Shown here one piece after another: positions 1 through 7,564 of a DNA stretch of 45,530 bases. The notes under the pieces are model-generated. The model searched no databases. It was not told the DNA's origin and saw only the letters and a program-made list of their open reading frames with translations. The position numbers and the translations under genes were made by a program. The DNA comes from Candidatus Uhrbacteria bacterium (lineage in GTDB: Bacteria > Patescibacteriota > Patescibacteriia > UBA9934). Position 1 is the stretch's first letter. Each line of letters opens with the position of its first letter. The DNA is taken from positions 1 to 45,530 of the forward strand of contig CALRHE010000006.1 in assembly GCA_943359345.1 (NCBI GenBank), given 5' to 3'.

Positions 1-4
1 AGAC

Positions 5-328
5 GTGTGGTGGCACGCCCGAAGCTACTGGATCTTCAGCCTGTTCCCGGTTGACTACCTGATCGGCTTTGGCCTGTCGATCCTGCTTGCGGGCACGGCT
101 GCCTGGGTGGCCACGGACGCGTGGCTAATCCAGAAACACCTGCTGACCCTGCTCGGCTTCGGTATTTTCACCGTCGGCCTCCACCTCGCGGCTCCGCTGT
201 ACCGTCAGTGGTACTGGCACATGCGGCGTCGAGGAACGGACGAGCGTAGATTGGCAGGCATATTCGAGACACCCTTCCCAAAGGAAATCTCCAAACACCT
301 GCGGTTCAGAAATGGACACAACCTCTGA
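5..328 (+). CDS. Hypothetical membrane protein, possibly 5'-truncated by the window edge
   Basis: ORF with two to three hydrophobic segments; GTG at the window edge. Confidence 0.5.
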   Translation: MWWHARSYWIFSLFPVDYLIGFGLSILLAGTAAWVATDAWLIQKHLLTLLGFGIFTVGLHLAAPLYRQWYWHMRRRGTDERRLAGIFETPFPKEISKHLRFRNGHNL

Positions 329-416
329 CCATCACCCTGCTCGGGAGTGCCTCAACAGCGCTCCCGAATCCCTCTGCCTTCATTAGCTCAAACTAGTGAC
401 TGCAGAGGGATTTTGT

Positions 417-422
417 TATACT
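417..422 (+). promoter_or_regulatory. Extended -10 (TGT-TATACT), leaderless-type promoter
   Basis: TATACT 6 nt upstream of ATG 429. Confidence 0.5.
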
Positions 423-428
423 GCTACC

Positions 429-1787
429 ATGCATCCCTTGGAATATTCTTCCGCTATACCTCCGCATATTCGGATAGGACGGTTTGTGGCTGACGAGCCT
501 AGACTCGGCTGGATGTTTAAGTATTTGCGGCACGTGCCTCGAGCCGAGGCTTACATTGTAGGCGGAACAACCCGTGATGCTGTGCGGGGTGTTTTGCCAA
601 AAGGCTTACATGTGGTTATTCGCAACGTCCCACTTAAGGATATCAACGAGACTCTTAGAAAGCTGGGCGTTACCGATGTTAAAGATGATTCCACCATCTG
701 CTTCCGTCCCGATCACTTTAAAAATGATGATGCGCTCGAGGTTTCGATCCCCCAAGACGGCCGCCCAGAACCTTACGCCCCAATTACTCATGACCTCGGC
801 CGGCGTGATTTCACCATGAATGCCATGGCTTACTCCTTAAACTCGGGCCTGCTAATCGATCCCTTCGGCGGAACCCACGACCTTCATCGCCGCGAGCTCC
901 GAGCTGTTGGTCGACCATCGGCCCGTTTTATTGAGCACCCCCGTAGGGCGCTGCGGGCACTGCGCTTAGCCGCCGAGCATAGATACGGCATTGAGGGAGC
1001 TACCTGGAAAGGCCTCAAGCAACATCTTCCCAACTTAAACCGCGTCATCACTAATGACGACGGTGCAGCAGTTTTTGAGACTCCTCGAGGGCACATCGGT
1101 CACGAATTTTTGAGAACCCTAGGTGGGCACCCAAACTACGGCCTGCAACTCTGGCGCGACAGCGGTGCCAACCTTTTATTTACTCCCGAGCTTGAGCGTC
1201 TGAATGGCATCCAGCATCGGAATGGTCAAACAGCTTTGCAACGAGCTGAAAAGACTCTAGATGACCTAGGACAACCTGTGCCCACCCTGGTATTCGCAGC
1301 CTTGCTAGCTCACCTTGAAGACCTGGCTCTCGACTCGGCCAAACAGCTCATTACCAAACTCCACCTGCACAACGCTCACCCGCATTTCAATCATGAAGAC
1401 GCACTCTGGATGCTTGAACACAAAAATATTTTGGAAGACGCTGAGCCTGAACACATGTCTGCTTCCGTGTTTGAACACATCTTTGGTAAAGATCGCGGTC
1501 AGCACCTACTCACCTTCTTGCATGCTACGCATCGATCAAGCGGTCAACACACCAAAACCCGCGAGCGTCTTCATCAAGCTACAAAACGGCGTCAGGAACT
1601 AGTCACCGACATTAAAAAACCTCAACTCCTACGTGGTCGTGACCTAGAAAACCTAGGTGTTCTTCCCGGTCCACAGTATCGAAAACTTTTGGCCAAGATT
1701 CGTGATGCTCAGCTTGATGGGCACGTTAGCGATCACGACGAAGCCATGAATTACGCCCGCAATCTACTGGCCACCCAGATGATATAG
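429..1787 (+). CDS. CCA tRNA nucleotidyltransferase / poly(A) polymerase family protein
   Basis: Motifs YIVGGTTRDAVRG, HDLGRRDFTMNAMAY, DPFGGTHDLHRRELRAVG and RALRALRLAA; start chosen at ATG 429 just downstream of an extended -10 (TGTTATACT). Confidence 0.88.
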   Translation: MHPLEYSSAIPPHIRIGRFVADEPRLGWMFKYLRHVPRAEAYIVGGTTRDAVRGVLPKGLHVVIRNVPLKDINETLRKLGVTDVKDDSTICFRPDHFKNDDALEVSIPQDGRPEPYAPITHDLGRRDFTMNAMAYSLNSGLLIDPFGGTHDLHRRELRAVGRPSARFIEHPRRALRALRLAAEHRYGIEGATWKGLKQHLPNLNRVITNDDGAAVFETPRGHIGHEFLRTLGGHPNYGLQLWRDSGANLLFTPELERLNGIQHRNGQTALQRAEKTLDDLGQPVPTLVFAALLAHLEDLALDSAKQLITKLHLHNAHPHFNHEDALWMLEHKNILEDAEPEHMSASVFEHIFGKDRGQHLLTFLHATHRSSGQHTKTRERLHQATKRRQELVTDIKKPQLLRGRDLENLGVLPGPQYRKLLAKIRDAQLDGHVSDHDEAMNYARNLLATQMI

Positions 1788-1834
1788 ATGTTTGACAACG
1801 AGCCATTTTTTACGTAAGCTACTGGCACTTTTAG

Positions 1835-1911
1835 GGGCGACTAGCTCAGTTGGTTAGAGCGTCACATTGACATTGTGAAGGTCACAAGTTCGAATCTTGT
1901 GTCGCCCACCA
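1835..1911 (+). tRNA. tRNA-Val(GAC), CCA encoded
   Basis: Cloverleaf: gggcgac acceptor, anticodon loop ttGACat, T-arm acaagTTCGAATcttgt, 3' gtcgcccACCA. Confidence 0.95.
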
Positions 1912-1916
1912 AAAAT

Positions 1917-1946
1917 GGTCTCCGCGTTTTGCGAAGACCGTTTTTT
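1917..1946 (+). terminator. Rho-independent terminator after tRNA-Val
   Basis: ggtctccgc-gtttt-gcgaagacc hairpin followed by gttttttg. Confidence 0.75.
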
Positions 1947-1947
1947 G

Positions 1948-2325
1948 TTAACGCGACCGCTCTGGTAGCCGCGACACAAACATTAGTGCGATGCCCACGG
2001 CTAAAAGTACGATGAACCACAGAATAGCGTTAGACACCATCATGGTTGTAGAGCAGCGGAACAAACCCGGGATAGCCTCGTAGGCAGCATCAATTTCAGC
2101 CAAACAACGCGCGTTAGTGCGAGCAGCCGCGGCGTAACCTGTCCAAGCGGCCACATAAGCGGCTGCAAATGACATGAGCGTGAACAAACAACTAAACCGA
2201 GCGGTATTAATACGTACAAAACGCACCAAACCAATAATCGCAAAGATCACACCGGCCACAATCCAGTACACAACGAACCACAACAGCGTCAAGGTCAGGA
2301 TAATCACCACCGGGCTAATTTGCAT
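1948..2325 (-). CDS. Hypothetical multi-TM membrane protein
   Basis: ORF with several hydrophobic helices. Confidence 0.6.
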   Translation of the reverse strand: MQISPVVIILTLTLLWFVVYWIVAGVIFAIIGLVRFVRINTARFSCLFTLMSFAAAYVAAWTGYAAAARTNARCLAEIDAAYEAIPGLFRCSTTMMVSNAILWFIVLLAVGIALMFVSRLPERSR

Positions 2326-2329
2326 AAGT

Positions 2330-2509
2330 TTAATCGAGGGTATTCAAGGCAAAAAAAGTGATCAAGCCAGTACCGAGGGCCGCAACAAACAATACGAACC
2401 CAAAAGCCACTATCTTGCCTTCATGATGTCGCTGACCGAACACGACGAAAAATACTCCTAGAACAAAACAAATGGCGGGCAGGAAAAACATAGGAATAGT
2501 ATACGTCAT
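2330..2509 (-). CDS. Hypothetical small two-TM membrane protein
   Basis: ORF; start placed at MTYTIP just downstream of the tRNA gene. Confidence 0.5.
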   Translation of the reverse strand: MTYTIPMFFLPAICFVLGVFFVVFGQRHHEGKIVAFGFVLFVAALGTGLITFFALNTLD

Positions 2510-2586
2510 TGGTAGGCCTGCTTGGATTCGAACCAAGGACCACCGAGGTATAAGCTCGGCGCTCTAACCAACTGAGCTACAGGCCC
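2510..2586 (-). tRNA. tRNA-Ile(UAU), CCA encoded
   Basis: Minus strand gggcctgtaGCTCagttggttaGAGCgCCGAGctTATacCTCGG...ggTTCGAATcc...ACCA; loop cttatac gives anticodon UAU. Confidence 0.92.
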
Positions 2587-2591
2587 GTAAA

Positions 2592-2711
2592 GAAAACAGG
2601 TTTAATTAAGCCAGCTTCGTCGTCGTTCACTCCGTCGGTCTCGCTGTAGCTCCACTACCACTTGACCTTACTTGTTCACTCCTAGAATCTAACTTAATTA
2701 AACCTGTTTTC
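2592..2711. repeat. Foldback element with 19-bp perfect inverted arms
   Basis: gaaaacaggtttaattaag (2592-2610) / cttaattaaacctgttttc (2693-2711). Confidence 0.85.
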
Positions 2712-2774
2712 CTGAGATAAAGGTAAAACGTCGTTAGTCTAGCAAAAAAATAGAATTTGCGCCATACTTGGGTT

Positions 2775-3683
2775 ATGAACACAAATTTTCTCCATGATTC
2801 AGCTCCAGAACGTCTAGATACTGCCTTAGCCAAACACCTAGGGGTTAGCCGTGCCAGAGCTCAACGCGCCATAAAAAACGGGCGAGTTTTTGTTAATGGC
2901 GTCATCATCAAGGCTCACACCAAGCTGGCTACTGGTGCAGAGATAACCGTGTCTCCAGAAATTATCCGCAAGGCTGATAAGCAAGAGGCTCCAGCGCTCG
3001 AAGTCATCTTTGAAAACAAAGATATCCTGGTGGTTAACAAACCGGCTGGCCTACTTGTGCACCCTACGCTAGCCAGCCAAGAGCCAACGCTCATGGATGC
3101 AATTATAAACTATGACAAAAAGATCAAAGGCGTAGGTGGCGATATCCATCGCTCCGGTATTGTGCATCGTCTTGACCGTGAGGCTTCAGGTGTGCTGATT
3201 GTGGCTCGGAATGAAAAAGCGCATCGTCATCTTAAGGAACAATTTAAGCAACGCCTGACGGAGAAGCACTATGTCGTGCTTGTGCTCGGTAAGGTTGCCG
3301 AACAGCACGGAACCATCAACTTCCCGATTGCGCGCTCATCAACGCGCGCACGTATGGCTGCTCGACCATTGTCTCAAGAAGGCAAAGATGCGATCACTCA
3401 CTACGAAGTAGTTAAGCACTTTACGACCTCTACGTTACTTGATGTACGCATCGTAACTGGTAGAACTCACCAAATTCGTGCTCACCTATTTGCGCTTGGG
3501 CACCCAGTAGCTGGCGACAAGCTCTACGTCCGCAAAGGTATTAAACCGGTTAAAACCACGCGCTTATTTTTGCACGCCAAAGCTTTGACAGTTACACTCC
3601 CTAATGAAGAGCGTCAAACCTTTAACGCTCCCCTGCCTGCCGAGCTTGAAGACGTACTTCTCGCTCTTAAACCATCGTTGTAA
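2775..3683 (+). CDS. RluA/RluD-family pseudouridine synthase with N-terminal S4 domain
   Basis: S4-like N-terminus; HRLDREASGVLIVARN; GRTHQIRAHLFALGHPVAGDKLY. Confidence 0.93.
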   Translation: MNTNFLHDSAPERLDTALAKHLGVSRARAQRAIKNGRVFVNGVIIKAHTKLATGAEITVSPEIIRKADKQEAPALEVIFENKDILVVNKPAGLLVHPTLASQEPTLMDAIINYDKKIKGVGGDIHRSGIVHRLDREASGVLIVARNEKAHRHLKEQFKQRLTEKHYVVLVLGKVAEQHGTINFPIARSSTRARMAARPLSQEGKDAITHYEVVKHFTTSTLLDVRIVTGRTHQIRAHLFALGHPVAGDKLYVRKGIKPVKTTRLFLHAKALTVTLPNEERQTFNAPLPAELEDVLLALKPSL

Positions 3684-3694
3684 GGATACGGCCT

Positions 3695-4243
3695 ATGATC
3701 ATCACTCTGGGCGGCTTGGCCGGTGCCGGGAAATCTACCATCAAGCGCTTGTTAGCTAAAAGCTTGCAACTCAAGTCATACTCCATGGGAGATATGCGGG
3801 GCGAGATGGCTAAGGCGCGGGGTATCACCATTGATCAGCTAAACGACATCGGACTAAACGACCCTTCAACCGACAACCAGGTTGACGAATTTCAAAAAAC
3901 TCTAGGCGAAACGCAGGATAATTTTGTCATCGACGGCTGGATGAGCTGGTATTTTATTCCGCACAGCCAAAAGATTTTTCTAACTGTTGATCCGGATATA
4001 GCCGCGGCCCGTATTTTTGCCGACCGACATAACAACCCCAGCCGCAGCGATGAACCAGAATACGCTGATGTCGAAGACACTAAAAAAACCTTAGCAGCCC
4101 GAGCCGCGCACAACGATACTCGCTATAAAAAATGGTACGGCGCTAGTTATCTTGATCTCAACAATTACGACCTCGTGATAGACACCACCAACCTGGCCAC
4201 TGAGAAAGTCCTCAAAAAAATCCTGGCATTCGTAGCAAAATAA
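3695..4243 (+). CDS. Cytidylate kinase-like P-loop kinase
   Basis: MIITLGGLAGAGKSTIKRLLAKSL Walker A; overall cytidylate kinase-like layout. Confidence 0.75.
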   Translation: MIITLGGLAGAGKSTIKRLLAKSLQLKSYSMGDMRGEMAKARGITIDQLNDIGLNDPSTDNQVDEFQKTLGETQDNFVIDGWMSWYFIPHSQKIFLTVDPDIAAARIFADRHNNPSRSDEPEYADVEDTKKTLAARAAHNDTRYKKWYGASYLDLNNYDLVIDTTNLATEKVLKKILAFVAK

Positions 4244-4477
4244 CTACCCATGCTGGCGAGCAGCCAGAGCTTCGTACCTCCGCACATCCATGACGATGAC
4301 ACCTACATCTCGCTCCTCCCAACGAATTTGGGAGGCTTCACGGTTTATTGAAGTAAAACAATGGGATATAAAATATCTTCATGTTCAAAGATCTGACTCC
4401 TCTATCCCCCCAGAAAACAAACTGAACTAGGCTTTGAGTTTTATTATTATATGAGCCTACCCGACCCACCGACTGAG

Positions 4478-5560
4478 TCATATTTTTTTAAAAAGTTCCG
4501 CGAAACGTTCTGATTCAAGTCCAAGAATGGTGTTATTCGTGATTTTCTCTGCGAGACCATATCCATTGGCGTGAGATAAAACGCCGAGGTATGAATTCAA
4601 GGTTTGCCGAAGAGTATTTGCTGATATCAATTCCGCATTGTAATCACTGACCCTCATTGCCAATTTCTTGATCATCCGATTCTTCGTTTTCGTACGAAGC
4701 ACACTGCTGTTTCGACGTAAAACGTATCCAAGAAAGTCGATGCCTTGATGAGGCTGGCAAATAAAAACTTTCTTCGGATGCAGTTCGAGATGTAACCTCT
4801 TACCGAGAAAGGATTTAATCTTCGGCAACAACCCAACGAGTGCGTCCCTATCACCAGAGACGACTACGAAATCGTCCGTGTACCTGGCGTAATGTTCGAT
4901 TTTGCATTCATGCTTCATAAACTGATCAAAGACGTTCATGTAGATGTTGACGAAAAGCTGAGACGTGAGATTCCCGATGGGAACGCCCTTACGCCGCTCG
5001 AAGATACTCAACTGACCAGCAGGAAAACTCTCGACGATTGTTTCGAGAAGATGCATCACATCAGTATCAGCAATGCGTTCCAGTAATATCTCAAGCAAAA
5101 CACTATGGTCAATCGAATCAAAAAATCGTCGAACGTCACATTTCAACACAAAACATGGACGCGTGTAAGTGCGACTCATTTTTCTCACCATGTACGAGAG
5201 CGCATCGACACCCTTATGCGATCCTTTTCCCACCCGACAAGAATACGAGTCCGCAATAAAAGTCGGCTCAAAGATGGGATTCAGCACCTGAAAGACGGCG
5301 TGATGAACAACTCGATCGCGCACCGTTGCTTTGTGAATATGCCGTTGCTTTGGATCAGCGATAAAGAAGGCAAAATACGCCGCATGTCTATATGCTTTGC
5401 TCTTAAGATCCCGATGCAGTGCAAAGATGTTCTCCTCCAGCTTCCATTCAAAATTCGCCACGTCTTCGCGTTCTGTTTTGCCAACCTTAAAAGCATTCCA
5501 AGCCGCGAACAGCGACTCCGGACTGATCATTCGCTCGTAAATATTCCCGTATCTTTTCAT
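4478..5560 (-). CDS. Diversity-generating retroelement reverse transcriptase
   Basis: MKRYGNIYERM N-terminus typical of DGR RTs; VPIGNLTSQLFVNIY (DGR-type GxxxSQ motif 4); ARYTDDFVVV (YxDD). Confidence 0.95.
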   Translation of the reverse strand: MKRYGNIYERMISPESLFAAWNAFKVGKTEREDVANFEWKLEENIFALHRDLKSKAYRHAAYFAFFIADPKQRHIHKATVRDRVVHHAVFQVLNPIFEPTFIADSYSCRVGKGSHKGVDALSYMVRKMSRTYTRPCFVLKCDVRRFFDSIDHSVLLEILLERIADTDVMHLLETIVESFPAGQLSIFERRKGVPIGNLTSQLFVNIYMNVFDQFMKHECKIEHYARYTDDFVVVSGDRDALVGLLPKIKSFLGKRLHLELHPKKVFICQPHQGIDFLGYVLRRNSSVLRTKTKNRMIKKLAMRVSDYNAELISANTLRQTLNSYLGVLSHANGYGLAEKITNNTILGLESERFAELFKKI

Positions 5561-5564
5561 ACCT

Positions 5565-5933
5565 ATGGATGAATTCGACATCCCCATCTTCAAGAAAAAC
5601 TACGAATTGTACAAGTCGCTTAATGGCTTGAGGGCAACTGTACCCAAACAAGATCGGTATGTCGTTTGGCAACGGGTTGAGAATACGAATCTCGACCTCA
5701 CGGAACTTCTTTTACATGCCACGGCTCTGTATAAAACAGAAAAGCTTCCCGTGCTTGATAAGGCGAGCGTGAAGCTAAACCTGCTCCGTGTACTTATTCG
5801 GCTTTCCCATGACACCAAGGCTATCGACGGAAAGAAATACACGACTATTCAACAGCAGATCGACGAGATTGGAAGAATGCTTGGTGGATGGATTAAGTCC
5901 ATAAAAGCCGAGGGTACGCAAAACGCCTCGTGA
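5565..5933 (+). CDS. avd: DGR accessory variability determinant (Avd-like four-helix bundle)
   Basis: PIFKKNYELYKSLNGLRATVPKQDRYVVWQRVEN...KASVKLNLLRVLIRLSHDTKAIDGKKYTTIQQQIDEIGRMLGGWIKS resembles Avd/S23-type proteins. Confidence 0.9.
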   Translation: MDEFDIPIFKKNYELYKSLNGLRATVPKQDRYVVWQRVENTNLDLTELLLHATALYKTEKLPVLDKASVKLNLLRVLIRLSHDTKAIDGKKYTTIQQQIDEIGRMLGGWIKSIKAEGTQNAS

Positions 5934-5944
5934 TCGAGGCGTTT
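5921..5944. terminator. Perfect 10-bp hairpin over the avd stop codon, between avd and TR
   Basis: aaacgcctcg-tgat-cgaggcgttt. Confidence 0.7.
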
Positions 5945-5960
5945 GCTCTGAAGAGAGACT

Positions 5961-6084
5961 TCGAAGAGAACCCGGAGGAAGACCCGTAGTTGTCGTTCGG
6001 GTTGGCAACGTCGTTCGTGTCGAACTTGAGATCGCCGTCGTTGAAGTTGAAGATCGGCGCGTTCGGGAACTGACCATCGGCCTC
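5961..6084 (-). repeat. DGR template repeat (TR)
   Basis: 124 bp, same length as VR 6531-6654; differs only at TR adenines (19 of 28 A, 0 of 96 non-A). Confidence 0.97.
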
Positions 6085-6346
6085 AGGATTATTGCCTCCA
6101 CCCATCCGTGGCACCGAAGGTTGAAATGGGAGTACAACCCATCTTTTCCTCCTGAATTTTATTTGGGAGCAGCCCTTTGATGATCAGAGGACACCTCCAC
6201 AAGGCGGAAGCAAGCAGTATCTCCTCAATCTGGCTCGCTCTTGGAAACCGTAATTCCCAAGATTCTGGCCAACGATCTTCTTTTTGAGAAGAGAGTATGG
6301 CGACGATCATCCGTGAACGATCGTGCATGAGCCTTACTCGTAAACA

Positions 6347-6374
6347 AGTATAGCTAATATACGATTTATCGCAA
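6347..6374 (-). promoter_or_regulatory. Candidate promoter for the TR RNA
   Basis: Minus strand TTGCGA-16 nt-TATACT, just downstream of the target-gene terminator. Confidence 0.45.
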
Positions 6375-6414
6375 AAAAAGAAGCGGGGCTGTCCACGAAG
6401 ATGTGGACAGCCCC
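6373..6414 (-). terminator. Terminator of the DGR target gene
   Basis: Perfect 12-bp stem ggggctgtccac/gtggacagcccc; followed on the minus strand by a T-run. Confidence 0.88.
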
Positions 6415-6503
6415 TGAAGCGCGCGGCCAGTTTTACCCAGCCTGATGTAGCGACTCGCCTTCGGCGAGAAGGACTCAAGGAACAAGGGTTCGAAAGGCTC
6501 AAG

Positions 6504-6521
6504 TCCTCGAGGCTTCGAGGA
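6504..6521. other. Candidate DGR hairpin/cruciform next to VR
   Basis: tcctcga-ggct-tcgagga: perfect 7-bp stem with 4-nt loop, 9 bp beyond the VR end. Confidence 0.6.
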
Positions 6522-6525
6522 TCGA

Positions 6526-7410
6526 CTACTGCGAAGAGAACCCGGAGGAAGACCCGCAGAAGGCGTGCGGGTAGGCAACGCCGCTCGCGTCGAACTCGAG
6601 AACGCCGCCGTCGAAGTAGAAGAACGGCGCGCCCGGGAACTGACCACCGGCCTCGTACGAGTACTCATCACCCGCACAGTCGATCCACAGGTCGTCGTAG
6701 TTCTTCAGGCGGTCGGGATGAGTGAGAAGCATGATGCCGTTCTCGAACGCCCCGAAGCCGAACTGTCCGCCGTCCTGCATCACGACGCGGGCGCGACGGA
6801 CGGAACGACCCCGGTGAAGGAAGCCGAACTGTCCATCGACCACGAGGAGGTCGAACCCCTTCTGCTCTTCTGCGAGCTTCCGGAACGCGGCCTTCTTGGC
6901 GATGCCTTCCCGCAGGTGCTTCGCGCCCAGCTTGCCCTCGATGTAGTTGACGAACTTCTCGCCATACGCCACCCGGAGCTTGTCGAGCACGATCTGCACC
7001 GCCTCGCCGTAGGTCGCGGCGACCTTCTGCCAGGGCGGGATGACGAACTTGCCCTCGGCACCCTTCGGCACCGGGAGATTCGCCAGCGCCTCGTTGGCGT
7101 AGCCGATACCGGGGAAGATCTCACGGAGGCGATTCGCCTGCTCGGTGACCGAACGGGGCTGACGGTACCCCGAGAGGTACCCGTAGCTCGATTCGACCTC
7201 CTCGTCGACGAACTCCTGCGGGGTCGCGAGCTGCACGAGAACCAACCGGAGAAGCTCCTTGAGCTGCTCATGGCAGGGCCTGCCGTTCTTGACGATCCGC
7301 TGAGCACCGTCCTTGCTGAGGCCGAGCTCCTCGATGACATCGTCGAACGCAAGCTCGACGAATCCCTTGATCTGACGCTTCTGACCGGGTGTGATCTGTT
7401 CGATCATCAT
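6526..7410 (-). CDS. DGR variable (target) protein, diversified at its C-terminus
   Basis: C-terminus EAGGQFPGAPFFYFDGGVLEFDASGVAYPHAFCGSSSGFSSQ is encoded by VR; RBS-like aagaggtgg before ATGATG. Confidence 0.92.
   Translation of the reverse strand: MMIEQITPGQKRQIKGFVELAFDDVIEELGLSKDGAQRIVKNGRPCHEQLKELLRLVLVQLATPQEFVDEEVESSYGYLSGYRQPRSVTEQANRLREIFPGIGYANEALANLPVPKGAEGKFVIPPWQKVAATYGEAVQIVLDKLRVAYGEKFVNYIEGKLGAKHLREGIAKKAAFRKLAEEQKGFDLLVVDGQFGFLHRGRSVRRARVVMQDGGQFGFGAFENGIMLLTHPDRLKNYDDLWIDCAGDEYSYEAGGQFPGAPFFYFDGGVLEFDASGVAYPHAFCGSSSGFSSQ
6531..6654 (-). repeat. DGR variable repeat (VR)
   Basis: Aligns gap-free to TR 5961-6084 with adenine-only substitutions. Confidence 0.97.
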
Positions 7411-7564
7411 CCACCTCTTGATTGATGCTGAGTGCCCGAGATGCTCGGGACCGACAACTAGTCTCGCGCACGAGACAAGTATCCTAAAGAGCTTCAAAAG
7501 CTCTGCAAAATACTTGCCTCGTACGGTCAGGGAGCGTACCTAACTCTTGAAAAGAGTAGGACTA

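Noticed and set aside
4478-5560. Retron or group II intron interpretation of the RT
   Set aside because: GNLTSQ-type motif, adjacent Avd and adenine-specific TR/VR identify a DGR; no msr/msd or intron domain structure was seen.
5893-6114. 73-aa minus-strand ORF reading through TR (MPRMGGGNNPEADGQFP...)
   Set aside because: It is the TR itself in the same frame as VR; no convincing RBS, and TR is normally a non-coding template.
6089-6502. 137-aa minus-strand ORF between VR and TR
   Set aside because: Spans the terminator and promoter-like region with atypical composition; only the final 17 codons have an SD context.
6565-7425. 286-aa plus-strand ORF opposite the DGR target gene
   Set aside because: Shadow ORF from GC-rich codon bias; the minus-strand ORF has the VR, promoter, RBS and terminator.
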